A stretch of DNA of 64,000 nt from Choanephora cucurbitarum. Taxonomy: Eukaryota; Mucoromycota; Mucoromycetes; Mucorales; Choanephoraceae. Location: assembly GCA_025331435.1 (NCBI GenBank), contig JAIWNI010000055.1, positions 1 to 64,000 on the forward strand. Direction: 5' to 3'. The translations under genes and the position numbers were made by a program. Shown piece after piece: positions 46,515 through 57,082 of the stretch (position 1 is the first letter of the stretch; every line of letters starts with the position of its first letter). A model generated the notes under the pieces. That model did no database searches. It saw only the letters and a list, made by a program, of their open reading frames with translations, and was not told the origin of the DNA.

Positions 46515-47235
46515 CTTTTAGATTAAAAAAGACGAAGAAAAAAGAGGCTCGTTTTCGAAACTGAATATAAGTGTATTTAAAGTGGTTTGTTTATTTGGTG
46601 GCCTTATCAGATGAATACTATCTTTGAGGCTTCTGTTTTGTTTTTAGAAAGAAAGGCACAAGATCTCTTTTTCAAGCTACTAAATAACAAGCTGGTGAGA
46701 CAACGTCTCCTACTAAGAATTGTTGCCAACAGAGCAGTCATGTAATGCTTTTCAATAACTTCCGTTTCTTTCATCCTTCTAATTTCTTTGTATTGACTTT
46801 CAAGGCAGGTTTATATCATCGCAACTTCAGCTTTATTCTAGCAAACTACATATAGATATGTAGGTGATCTGCTTTACTCCAAAGTATTAAAAAGTAAATG
46901 AAAATATTGCCCTAGCTTGTAGCAAGCAGATAGGATGCACCTATTGGCCTTGAGTTTTTTTAGATGTTCGGAAAAACCCATCGCCTCCTTTACTTGCTTG
47001 AATAGGTAGCTCAAGTTATCTGCCTTATGATTCATTTGACTTGCTAAGAAAAAATTGTTCCTCTGCAAGTATATCTTTATATTAAAATCCTTTGTTGTTC
47101 TTCAATTCATTTGTACGCGAGAAATAAGGTGATGGTATCCATTAGATTGAACTTCTGTTATAAAAGGAAGGAGAAGTCGTATTGCTTTTACTTAAATCAA
47201 GAGTAGCTATATGAAAGAGAAAGAAAGATGATGCT
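46515..47235. other. Intergenic, no convincing gene
   Basis: AT-rich spacer. A minus frame at 46874-47068 (64 codons, ending LGQYFHLLFNTLE) is mildly protein-like but has no family match and no support. Confidence 0.4.
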
Positions 47236-48248
47236 TTAATTTGATGTTTGAGTGTTTGCTGGAATATCACTAAAGAGGCTCTCTGTTCGGTTTCGAGATG
47301 AAGACAGTCCCGAAGAGGAAGGCGGCCATGAGGGACACATAACAGGGCCGTAACGAGCATAATGATGTATCACCACGTTTTCTGTCTGGTCCCTGATCTG
47401 TGTTACAATTGCCTGTTCATATTTGGGTGGCGGATGGCAAGCCGAAACATAAACAGGAAGCGTTTGACTACTCCTACAAGAGGCCCTATCACCAGCACAA
47501 GAAGGAATCGTACGAAATGAGGGAGGTGCTGAATGAGGCATAGAAGAAGAAGATTCACAGCACTCTTGTTTCGCCTTTTGAAAAGGCAGCCATTGCTTTT
47601 TTCTGCAAAACCAAAAGAATATAGCAATAAATAAAACACATGTTGTACAGCAAGATGCAACAATTATCAAAACATGCTCCTTGGTTTGATGACGGTCTAT
47701 TTTTCGAGGCTGACTATGTGTTTCTGAAGATTTGACAGATGGCAAAGGTTTTGGCTCTGGTAATAGATGATTCTTGTTTCCTATCAACATACAATTACTC
47801 GGGTTGCATGTCAGGCTATGCAATGTATATGTGCTGGACCGTCCAGAAGTTTTATAATACTGAAAACATTCCACATTTGTTGCACAGAGACCTTAAGAAA
47901 TAACTTCATTAGATTCAAAAGTGCTAACTGGAACCGAGCTACACATTTAATTTTACTACTCCTATTGTCATCTATCAGGCAATCATCAAACCAGTCATAC
48001 AAATTAGTTCTGTTCGTCGTGGCTTCTCTACAAGCATTAGCGTCCGTAATGCAAGAATCTCGAAGACACATTGCACAATATTGACATAATCCATCTTCTC
48101 GGCAGTGCTGATTAGATATTAAGTCACACTTGTCTAAATCTTCTTTTTCTTCTTCTTCAACTAATTCCGTCTGTGCTTCATAATTTTCTTCTTCATTGTC
48201 TTCTCGTACAAGTTCTTGTTGAACAAGGTATGGTAAAAGATATATCAT
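47236..48248 (-). CDS. Cys-rich single-pass membrane protein with PPxY motif
   Basis: Two exons joined across an intron of about 50 nt (donor GTGTAG, branch CTAAT, acceptor TTAAG near 47891). The join gives KCLCATNVECFQYYKTSG. The N-terminal domain is acidic, then Cys-rich (CDLISNQHCREDGLCQYCAM, CLRDSCITDANACREATTN). One helix follows, HVLIIVASCCTTCVLFIAIF, with a basic stop KK. The cytoplasmic tail holds CHPPPKYEQAIV, a PPKY motif of the kind bound by WW domains of NEDD4/Rsp5 ligases. The first ATG (48248) gives MIYLLPYLVQQ, only part of a signal peptide. The open frame continues upstream as KKISFLLFLANYF with no ATG, so an upstream exon is suspected. No named family; a Rsp5-adaptor role is speculation. 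Confidence 0.65.
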
Positions 48249-49529
48249 GAAGTAATTAGCAAGAAAAAGAAGAAAAGAGATTTTTTTTAGTACATATATG
48301 CGTAATTGAGCTATATGTGTTATGCCTTTATGGTTTTTGATACATTAAAGAGAAAGTTTATTAAAAGCTATAAGACTTCTTTTCTTTTCAAAAAGTAGAG
48401 ATACATTAGGCATTTCAAGTCAGAGTATATGTGAGACAGGACCTAGAAAAAAGGAGGTAGAAAAAAGGAATGATATGCATTTGTATTGATGAAAGACCTG
48501 CAGAAGGATATTTAAGAATAATGTGACATGTTGATCGTTCTATTAATAAATCAGAATTCTATACCTGCTTGCTTTATTGAAAGATGTTTTGCATATCAGA
48601 TTGACACTCAAAGGATTGCAATTAGAAGAGGTATGAATAGAGTCATAACACTCTATTCACAACGCTATTGAGATTGCAACCATCTATAAAGCCTCATGGA
48701 CAAGAGCGTCTCTACAAATGCTACGGGTTCACTCTTCAGGAAATCGCAGTTACATTGATACATTTTCACCTTATGTGATGTATTATCTTAGCATAAAATT
48801 GTTGGACCTGTAGTATTTAAATGTCAGTGCTCATACATGCTTATTGTTTTGTCCTCAAAGTACTTTAACTAAACACAAAAATCTAAATTCCTCAAAAGAT
48901 ATTAGGTCTTGGTATATCTAGTCTGCTTGCTCATAATATGAAAAGGCATACTTACTTAGTTATCTCTAAATGTACTTACTACAAAATAAAATAAAAAAGA
49001 ACAAGCTAGGAAGGAGGCACACATGGCCCTCATATGTAGAACTCGAACTATCGCCACTTGTGATGACACCTGAAACTAGTAAGACAAGTCGTCGATTTGA
49101 TGATTTCTAATCATTATTTGGACTAGCATCTATCAAAACTAACTATTACATGGATTATAGAAAAAGTTTCACTAACTCGATATTTCGTCATAAGTTTGGA
49201 TCAAAGGGAAAGGGACAAAAACTATCTCAATTTGTGATACGTAGATATGTATGCTTCAGAGCTACTTATTTTCAAAGCAGACAAAGTAGTTGATTTTTAA
49301 ACGAAACATAGTATTTACCTTATGTCATATTTTCATTGATGTTTTTTTAAACAAGCTGTTAAACTTCTTCCTCTTCTTCCTCAAGATGCTTTTATGACCA
49401 CTTTCGTAACTTCATAAGATAATTTTTAAAGAAAAAAGTGAGAAGAGTATCCAAACAAGAGATGATGATGCTATCTTTTTTTTTATTGTGTTGACTGAAA
49501 ATTCATTTTTTTCACAGATAAAACTGTAT
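48249..49529. other. Intergenic, no gene seen
   Basis: AT-rich spacer between the membrane protein and the bHLH gene. No coding or RNA feature is supported, apart from a possible upstream exon of the membrane protein near 48249-48350. Confidence 0.5.
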
Positions 49530-50592
49530 TCAGAAAAATGCATATGTGGAAGGGGAGCGATTCAATTTCTTTAGTGATTCGTTTTCCAACAAGAGCCTTT
49601 CAACCTCGGACAAGAGTTCATTTTGCATTCCCTTCAAGTGCTGAAGTTGTTGAATGGCTATTGAAGATTAGTCTTAAGCATAAGAAGATCTGAGCACGAC
49701 TTACTTCTGGTCAATAGAGCTGCTTTACTCATCTTCTTAATGTTGCATCCAGGCAGATGCTTCCTTAGTTCATCAAACCCACTCTTAATCTGGGCACGTC
49801 TTCTTTGTTCAGACTGAATGTGTATCTTGCGGCGGATTTCAGCATTTGATTGTAAACTAAGACAACATAAATACTCAAAAAAGCATTTTCCATGTTGTAC
49901 ACCTACTGTTTTTCTTGTGTCTGATCCTCTCTGTCTTCTTCAGAAAATTCCTCTTCAGAGAAACCTTTCGAGTCAAGAGCACAGATTTTTTTGTGTTTTG
50001 GCATTTGCTCTTCTTCTGGAAATCTTGAGCGAGTTCTTTTGCGCTTGTTACTGCTCATTGCTTCGGTTTTTTTATCATAGTTTTCTTTGGAATACTCTAG
50101 AAACTCTGTTTGATAGAATTCTGTTGGAACAGAATTGGCACGAGTGATGATTTCTTTAACTCGAGCTCTCTCAGCATGGCTTATCTTTGGCTCAGGATTG
50201 TCTACTTCAATACTGATATTCTGCGAATTTAATGCATTCGCTGATGAAACAGGTTCTGTATTAGTAGTCATTGTCTGTTGATAATAGCCTAAGCGAGATA
50301 TAGTTGATTGATTATAGTTAGATACAGGGGTAAGTTCTACTGGTACTGGTTGAAAAGCATAGGCTATATTTAAAAGAAGGAGAATTTTTTAGTTACTCCC
50401 TGAATCCCTTTCTTTTTTGTGTATGTGCTATTATCATTTACTTGAACAATTGGTATAATTGTTTTCATGAGATGAGATTGAATGTGATGTCTTGGCGGAA
50501 GAGGTTGATTCGTGAACAAGCTCGGGTTGAGTGTTGACCATTATTGATGGATTTGAGTAATTATAGGTATGTGACAGGGCGATTTCGCTCAT
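49530..50592 (-). CDS. bHLH(-Zip) transcription factor, MLX/MAX-like
   Basis: Exon 1 from 50592 encodes MSEIALSHTYNYSNPSIMVN. Middle exons are low-complexity and acidic (GFSEEEFSEEDREDQTQEKQ), with a basic patch SNKRKRTRSRF. The C-terminal exons encode the DNA-binding domain: NAEIRRKIHIQSEQRRRAQI, KSGFDELRKHLPGCNIKKMS, KAALLTR, then IQQLQHLKGMQNELLSEVER and LLVENESLKKLN. The basic region has the H-x3-E-x3-R pattern of class B bHLH proteins that bind CACGTG. Helix 2 runs into a leucine-spaced helix resembling a zipper, as in MLX/MAX/Mondo partners. It ends RSPSTYAFF at 49530. Target genes are unknown. Confidence 0.85.
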
Positions 50593-53534
50593 TGTTTCTT
50601 TAAACGATTGGATTTTCGGAGGGATATAAATGAAAGGAAGGGCAGGCTAAAGGAAGCTTTTTTCAGGAAAACAAAGTTAAATAAATTGAAGTAAGAGTAA
50701 AAAGAAAAAGAAGTTTATATACAGATCTTATTTTTAACAACCGAATGGCAGGAGCAACAGCAAAGATGAATTAAATGACAAGATAATAAAAACCACTTTG
50801 GTTCTTTTTGGTGTGTATTACCACGTTGTCCTTTTGTGAACTGTTACACATCTTCAAATCATTCCAGAAATAGATTCTTTTCTCCCTTAAGCACATAGTT
50901 TGCTTTAGATGAAAGCGGTAAGTTTTTTTTTTTGAAAAGTATGTTTCAAGAGAAATAGCAGTTGAGATGTGTATTGTTAAGAGCTTTAGTTTCAAGTCAA
51001 AGCATTAGCCTACTTTCAAGATATCAACAGTACAGTTTCAAGACAAAGAAAATGCCACAGTTGGTTTTTTAGACAATCAGATGGCTACATGAATAACAGC
51101 TATGTGTAATGATCTCGATTACTTCAAAAGAATAGAAAAAAAAACGGATCTATCAGGGAGATGAGTTCTTGATGTGCCTACTTTCTTATGCGAGCCTCTA
51201 GCCTGTCTTTTCTTTTTGTATCAAGTTCATAGCAAGCTTCGTGGGTTATGTCCGCATCATTTACCCTGTGTTGCCACAGCCTGAGGAACTTGTGGCGCAT
51301 CTGACACAGGTTCAACAAGTTTCGTACACATCAACGGTCACTATGAAAGAGTTTTCTTGTGCTCTCTAAAGAACCCCTGGTTGTATCATAATCCAGTTCC
51401 TTCAGTTTTGTCAAACCTCTTTTGATTATTTCACTGCTAGGCGCTGCAGCCTCATCTTATTTAAATGTTCTTGATTTTCATTTTATTTGAGACTGAATTA
51501 CTATGTCTATCTTCTTAGTGTACTGAAAAGGCTTTCTTGTACCTATACATGGAACTTTACAAAAGTTTTTCTTCTTCTCTCTTTTTTTTTATCAGATTGT
51601 AGAGGAATAAACGCTAGTTCTAGCATTTGCACGAAAGAAGATATAGGATGCAACAAAAAGCTTCTGGAGACAAAAAAGAGAAAGTCTTTCGGCATTTAAT
51701 AACCTGTTTGGCTCCTATTCTTGACATTCTCTAGAAAGCCACAGGAAAAAGAGTCAGACTTCTGGTCAGAGACATTAGCACAAAGTCTAATTATCTGAAT
51801 ATTATTCATGGCTTGTTAGGACGAAACTCAAACCCCAAGTGATCATTTGAGGCTGCTAAGGTACAGATCAATAGCAATATTTGTAGGTGATATGATCTGC
51901 CTTTTTTTTTCTACTATGTATTTCATTAAGAAAACCGATCAAATTCCTCAACTGTTGTGAAAAAGAAAACCTGTACAATGCCGCTTTTAATAGACTATCA
52001 CTAACTGCTTACAATATCCATTGGTCTAGCAACTTGTCTTGTAATTCGTTTACAAACATGCTAAAATCCCATTACTGTGTGAAGTTACCCCATTTTTACC
52101 TTATCACCGTGGGGATAACTCAAGCTACAGATTCTTCATTGATAATCCTACAAATGGCATGTCAGATAGACTATCTTCAGATAAAGGTCCTACAGAAACA
52201 ATAAGATGAGTAACAGGAATCCACGTTTCAGAAGTGATGTTGCGTACGTTGTCATCAGTAGTCACCATAAAGCCTCATCCCTTTCTTTCTTTTCTGCAAA
52301 GCGTCAATACCCGCCAAGGCTTATGACAAAATCCCTCTAATTTGGACTCAATAAGGTCAGAGCATTTTTATGATCAACATGTTTACAATTCCTTTAAATC
52401 GATTGCTTACTTTAATACTTTGCTCCTATTTTTTGTTTTATTTGAATGAGGTGCTTTGCTTCTCAATCTTATAAAAAACGGTCATCAAATCAAAAGGATA
52501 TTGTAAATTAAGATAGGTATTAATGGTTTGGATATTGAACACTAACTAGTATCATTTACAGCTTTAGTATACTATTCGCGTCAATAGTATTCTCCCTGAT
52601 TTCACATTTGAGCAAACATAACTATAAAAAAATTCTATTAAGCCGCCTTATAGCAAAATACATTATAGAGGCCTATTCACAGTTGACCGCTTCTCCATTT
52701 ATTTGTTACGAGCAACACTCGATTCTTTGCTTCTTAATCATCTAATATTAGTCTCTTTTTTTTTTACCTAATTTTTTTCTTATTTATATAGACCAAGAAG
52801 GAGAACTTTAAGGGAGTATCGGATCGTTGATACAAATAGTTCAACTGAATGAAAGCTGAACCAATCAATCTGCTTTCAGCCAGCCAAGCCAGTTGTCGAA
52901 ATAGACCAATGTGTTCCTCTGAAATTGGATCGTTGAATCTAAGAATCTTCAGAATACTATTGCTCAAGGATAGATTGTAAAGACAGAGTAGTTTAGACAG
53001 AAAGCTTTTGAATCAAACACCCAACTATGACAATTCTGTTTTTCCCAAAAAAAGAAAGATGGCACAAATCTGAAATTCAAACATTGTTATACAATTAGGC
53101 AGGTAGACATATGCAACAACAAAAAAATGGATTAGAAAAGCGTTTAAGAAAACTTTTTGATTGGTCAAAGAAGTAGAAGGCGTGGAGTAAGAACGAAAAA
53201 GGAAACCATATTCAACTTTAAGATCACCCACACGGAAACGATGCTCATACTTATGTTGTAACAATAAGCAGTAGCAGATTTAAAGAGATGAAACGTTACC
53301 ATAGCACTCTAAGAAAAAAGAAGGTTTGAGCGAATGACATCATCCTGTTATTTAAAGAAAGCAAGTAGTTTAATTCTTGTCTTCTAATTCTTTTAACCCT
53401 TCTTTTGGTGTGCATCTTTTGTTACATTGATATATATATATCCCGATTTTCTCTCAATTTTTTTCTTTTTATACTTCTTTTCCTTTCTTTTTTCCTTTCT
53501 TACACCTTCCTCTTTCTTAATAGTCTAATACAAA
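50593..53534. other. Long intergenic region, possibly with decayed sequences
   Basis: 2.9 kb with no gene I can support. Patches that are less AT-rich occur at about 51230-51330 and 52080-52340. In the latter the minus strand is open for about 43 codons (DDNVRNITSETWIPVTHLIV onwards) before a stop. Two minus frames at 52764-52967 and 53025-53264 are mildly protein-like but unrecognised. A pyrimidine-rich stretch at 53450-53520 marks the promoter of the following gene. Confidence 0.4.
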
Positions 53535-55297
53535 ATGGGATTAAAGAAGCTATTCACGCATAAAGAAGATCATGAAAAAAAATTGAATTATGACGAGAAG
53601 CGCAATCTCAGCAAATCATCTTCATTATCTATCAGCAGTTGGAGCCACAAAGACCGAAAGCGTCATTCCTCTATCATACCTTCCTTCACCTTCAATGTCC
53701 AGCCATACTCTGCCCTTGCACCACAACACAAGAGAGAACAAAGTGACTCAACGCCATAGCATGTACAATCCAGTCATATCCACAAAGTCTCCCATAACAC
53801 CCTCAGAATCATTTAATGAAGTGAACGATGTGGTTGGTATGCTAAGAAACTCTTCGTCTTCTGAGTTCTCTTCATTTACCACAAATGGCTCAAATGAAGA
53901 TATTTGTTTTTCCCCTGATACTTTTGCAGAATCAACTGGTGATTCAAATAAATATGAAATTGTGTTGGAGGACCCTCAAGAAGAGAATGCATTTCATTCC
54001 TTACTTTATCAAAACGGGCGTGTCACTCCTGACTCCGCCACTGCTTATACGAAAAAGGAAACAGAAGGTAAAAATAAAACAATAGGGAAAATTTCAACTA
54101 AATGTTGGTAATTTAGATTCTTTATATTCTGAACTACTTTTGGTGCAACAGCAGTTAAATGCTATCAATCCTGGTCACACAGTTGAGATGAGAAAACAGA
54201 TTGGACATGTTAATAATCTCCTTGTCAAAGCACTTGAGAGTAGTATGCGTCTGGAGGCCAAAGTCAAGACGATTGTTCAATCATCTAAAGATACTATAAT
54301 GACTATGGAAAAAGATAACAAATCGCTTAAAAAGGAAAACCAAAAGACAAGAGAAGAGATGGAGCACACTATGTCTTTGTTGGTGGAACTTAGGACCAAC
54401 CATGCCACTATGCAAGCACAAGCCTATAAAAATGAAACACAACTGCAAGAAATGGCATTGCTGTTGCATTGTCCAATAGACGACTTGTCTCAACAATTAA
54501 GAGTCACGACAGAATTAAACCATCAGCTGGAGCAAGACAAGCTAGAGTATATAAAGCAAAACGAGACAAATATACAGCAAAAGGAAGAGCAAATAGCATG
54601 TATGGAGCAAGAGCACGCGGAAGTTAAATTAAAGTTGGCGTCTTGCACGACAATGAATAAGGAGCTTGAAGAAGAAAAAGAAGAGCTGCTGGCTCAGCTA
54701 GAGAAGACAAAGGAATTGGAAAACAAGTTGGACGCACTAGAGGCAGAGAACAAACAACTTAAAGATGACCTGGTGGTTATAGAAAACGTATCGAGAGAAG
54801 CAGCTCAATCGGTGATGGATGAAAATGAGCGTCTAGAACATCAACTACAACAACTAGAGCTTTTGTATAGTGGCAATGACGAGGAAGTAGAGCACTTGTG
54901 CGACAATACAAGTAAACGGGTACTTGTGGCTGATAACCGACAGCTGAAGGCAAAGTTGAAAGTAATGGAACAAACGCAAGCTGAGAACGCAAGCTTGACC
55001 GAGCTTGTAGGCTGTCTACAATCTAGAATAAAGGAGCTAGAATATAGACATACCAAAAGTAGTCATCTACTCCCTAAGTCTATACCAGAAGCCGAACAGG
55101 AAGAACTAATGCGAATGCATACAAGAGCTCAACTAGGTTTGATCGAGTTTTTAGAAGGAGAAGACAACATCACATCAGCAATGGCCAAGTTCAAGAAGCA
55201 GTTGGAAGCAGATATGAGAGAATTCACCTCAACCGACACATTGGACTCTATTTACCCTATTTCTTCCACAATTTCTGTCTCTGAAAGTATGTGTTAA
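53535..55297 (+). CDS. Coiled-coil protein, apparent +1 frameshift near 53,700-53,760
   Basis: The start at 53535 follows a CT-rich leader and gives MGLKKLFTHKEDHEKKLNYD. Frame 1 continues to PQHKREQSDSTP and stops at 53757-53759. The neighbouring frame picks up directly with QRHSMYNPVISTKSPITPSE and an acidic Ser-rich region to KKETE. A 50-nt-scale intron (GTAAAA at 54068 to TTTAG near 54116) leads to the last exon: DSLYSELLLVQQQLNAINPG and a coiled coil of over 250 residues (heptad-rich, e.g. KELEEEKEELLAQLEKTKEL). No intron with good signals explains the shift, so a sequence error, a disabling indel or unusual splicing is likely. The family is not recognised; a cytoskeletal or tethering role is only a guess. 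Confidence 0.7.
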
Positions 55298-55738
55298 GAT
55301 TATTTGTGTTTCGTAGCATATAACAACAACAAACAAAAGAAACAGATGGCGATGATTTTGATCACATGTTAATCTCTTTCTCTTCTCCCACCTTTTTATA
55401 CCATATACGCTTTCCTCTTTTCTACTTCTTTTCTTCTATTTATAATTAATTGTTAGTCATGTAATAAAGAAAAAAGAACTCTCCTTGTTTTGTCAAAGGA
55501 GAGTGATAATTGCTATGTATTTATTTTGACTAGACAAAATAGTTTAAAGATAAATCGTTTGTGTATTCAACACAATCGGAATGCCAATCAGATAAGGTAG
55601 GTTAAAGATGACAGTAAGCAATATGGATTGATGTAGAATGATAAGCATCGGATTTGCCTTGTTCGGTTCCTTAATTTTGAGTTATATAAAGTCTCTTTCT
55701 CTCTGGTTTATAAAACATATCTTTTTTCACTTTATACT
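55298..55738. other. Intergenic with TATA-type promoter of the microprotein
   Basis: AT-rich 3' UTR of the coiled-coil gene (AATAAAG at 55463) followed by the promoter of the next small gene. Confidence 0.55.
55683..55691 (+). promoter_or_regulatory. TATA box of the zinc-knuckle microprotein gene
   Basis: TATATAAAG lies 48 nt before the ATG at 55739, followed by a CT-rich stretch suitable for a start site. Seen directly; function inferred. Confidence 0.55.
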
Positions 55739-55907
55739 ATGCATCAAAGCCCAATTGAACCTATGCGCAACACACAAGTAGAAGGCGTTACATGTAAAGT
55801 GTGTGGCTCTCATAACCATATGACAAGTAAGTTAAAATATCATGGCAAATTCAAGAAGATTCTAATATCTTTTTCTTTTCTATCTAGAGCATTGCCCAGT
55901 CATTTGA
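55739..55907 (+). CDS. 35-residue standalone CCHC zinc-knuckle microprotein
   Basis: Exon 1 (55739-55826) encodes MHQSPIEPMRNTQVEGVTCK-VCGSHNHMT and exon 2 (55888-55907) completes K and adds HCPVI before TGA. The 61-nt intron has a GTAAGT donor and TCTAG acceptor. Only after splicing does the sequence form CKVCGSHNHMTKHC, exactly C-x2-C-x4-H-x4-C, the zinc knuckle of RNA-binding Gag/AIR/CNBP-type proteins. The exact motif regenerated by the intron argues strongly that this is a real gene. The unspliced frame runs on for 97 codons and loses the last cysteine. A TATA box lies upstream. Possible roles are binding single-stranded RNA or acting as a competitor of larger knuckle proteins. No homologue is known to me. 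Confidence 0.7.
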
Positions 55908-56203
55908 ATACCAAAACCTTTATAGACTTTACCAAGAAAAAAAAATTAGATCTCTCTCTTTGCTTACACTTGTCCTTCCCCCACTTCTTTCTCCCTTTGG
56001 CTCTGATACATGATAAGCTACCATTCAATTAGAATAACAATAAAAAACAGTGCGTTTTCTTTGAACTCAACATTAGTGTCACAAATCAAACTTAAACTAA
56101 TGGAAAATCCCTCTGTTTGTCATAAATACACTCAAAATACACTTCTAAACATGCACGTGCTTTTTTCAATCAGTTGTTTATTCTTGTATGTAAATATTAA
56201 AGT

Positions 56204-57019
56204 CTATACTGTTTGATAGGCATTGATACCTAAGCATTCGGACACAGTTACAAATGTGTAGTTTTTGGAACGGACGTAGTCTACCATCCAAGGAGTGAGC
56301 ACCTTAGCAGATTGTTCATGCACATCATGTTGAAGAGCAATATGACCCATTGTTTGACCAGGAACATCAGCTTCGACAACCTGTCTGACAAGATCTTGTT
56401 CACTGGCCAAACCTCTGTGTTCGTAGTCCTTAGTGTCGACATCCCATAAAATGCTACTGTAACCAAGACGCTTGACTACTTGAGCAGCAGCTTCATCCAT
56501 TACACCTTCTGGGGGACGCATGAAAGTAGGTCTATGAGTCTGTTAGTATCTATGTATGGAATGAATACAATACAAATAATACCTTTGACCAATGGTTTCG
56601 TATACCAAATCAGAAAGATTGTTCATTTCGCTCTCTACTTGGTTTGTTGTGAGCCCACGAAGAGGGATGTGAGAATAGGTATGGCTGGCAATTTCATGAC
56701 CCAATTCATGGTAGTATTTCAATACATCAAGATAAGACTTGGTACCATCTGTAGTGTTGGAAGTAGCTTCTCTGAAGTTAGTGACCCAGTTGTGACCATT
56801 GATGAAGAAAGTTGCTTTAATGTTGTTTGCGTGTAAGTATTTGGCAAGATCCCAAGAGTATTGGAATGGACCATCATCAAATGTCAAAGCAAAGAGACCA
56901 GGTCTGTTACAGTGAGTGTATGTATCAATTAAACTTGATACAGTTGTGTTTGATGAGATAGGAGCAGCGTATACTGCAACTACAGCTAGCAATAAAGTAA
57001 TCAAAGTAAAAGTGTACAT
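56204..57019 (-). CDS. CDA: Polysaccharide (chitin) deacetylase, NodB family, copy 1
   Basis: Start MYTFTLITLLLAVVAVYAAP at 57019, a clear signal peptide. One intron separates IGQR|PTFMRPPEG (about 56525-56585). NodB motifs: LTFDDGP (motif 1, catalytic Asp and zinc Asp), SHTYSH (motif 2, zinc His), RPPEG (motif 3), WDVDTKD (motif 4) and LQHDVHE (motif 5, catalytic His). The C-terminus is NAYQTV. About 270 residues, secreted, with several N-glycosylation sequons (NTT, NNL, NYT). Such enzymes remove acetyl groups from nascent chitin to make chitosan, a major wall polymer of Mucorales. It is the first of three same-strand paralogues within 6.4 kb. Confidence 0.93.
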
Positions 57020-57074
57020 GATTATAAGAGAAGAATGAATGAGATAGAGAAAAACGAGTTCGATTCCATGAGTC

Positions 57075-57082
57075 TTTTTATA
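57075..57082 (-). promoter_or_regulatory. TATA box of deacetylase copy 1
   Basis: Minus-strand TATAAAAA about 56 bp upstream of the ATG; comparable elements precede the other two copies. Confidence 0.5.

Noticed and set aside
49040..49080. Possible tRNA B-box-like sequence (TAGTTCGAGTTCTA on the minus strand)
   Set aside because: T-arm stem does not pair and no acceptor stem or A box is found at the right distance.
52097..52125. Segment resembling part of large-subunit rRNA (CCGTGGGGATAACT)
   Set aside because: Only about 14 bases match memory of rRNA and flanks do not; most likely chance.
53698..53788. A 91-nt intron from GTCCAG to ACAAAG joining the two frames of the coiled-coil gene
   Set aside because: Length fits the frame but the donor is unlike the GTAAGT/GTATGT donors used elsewhere in the window and it removes plausible coding sequence.
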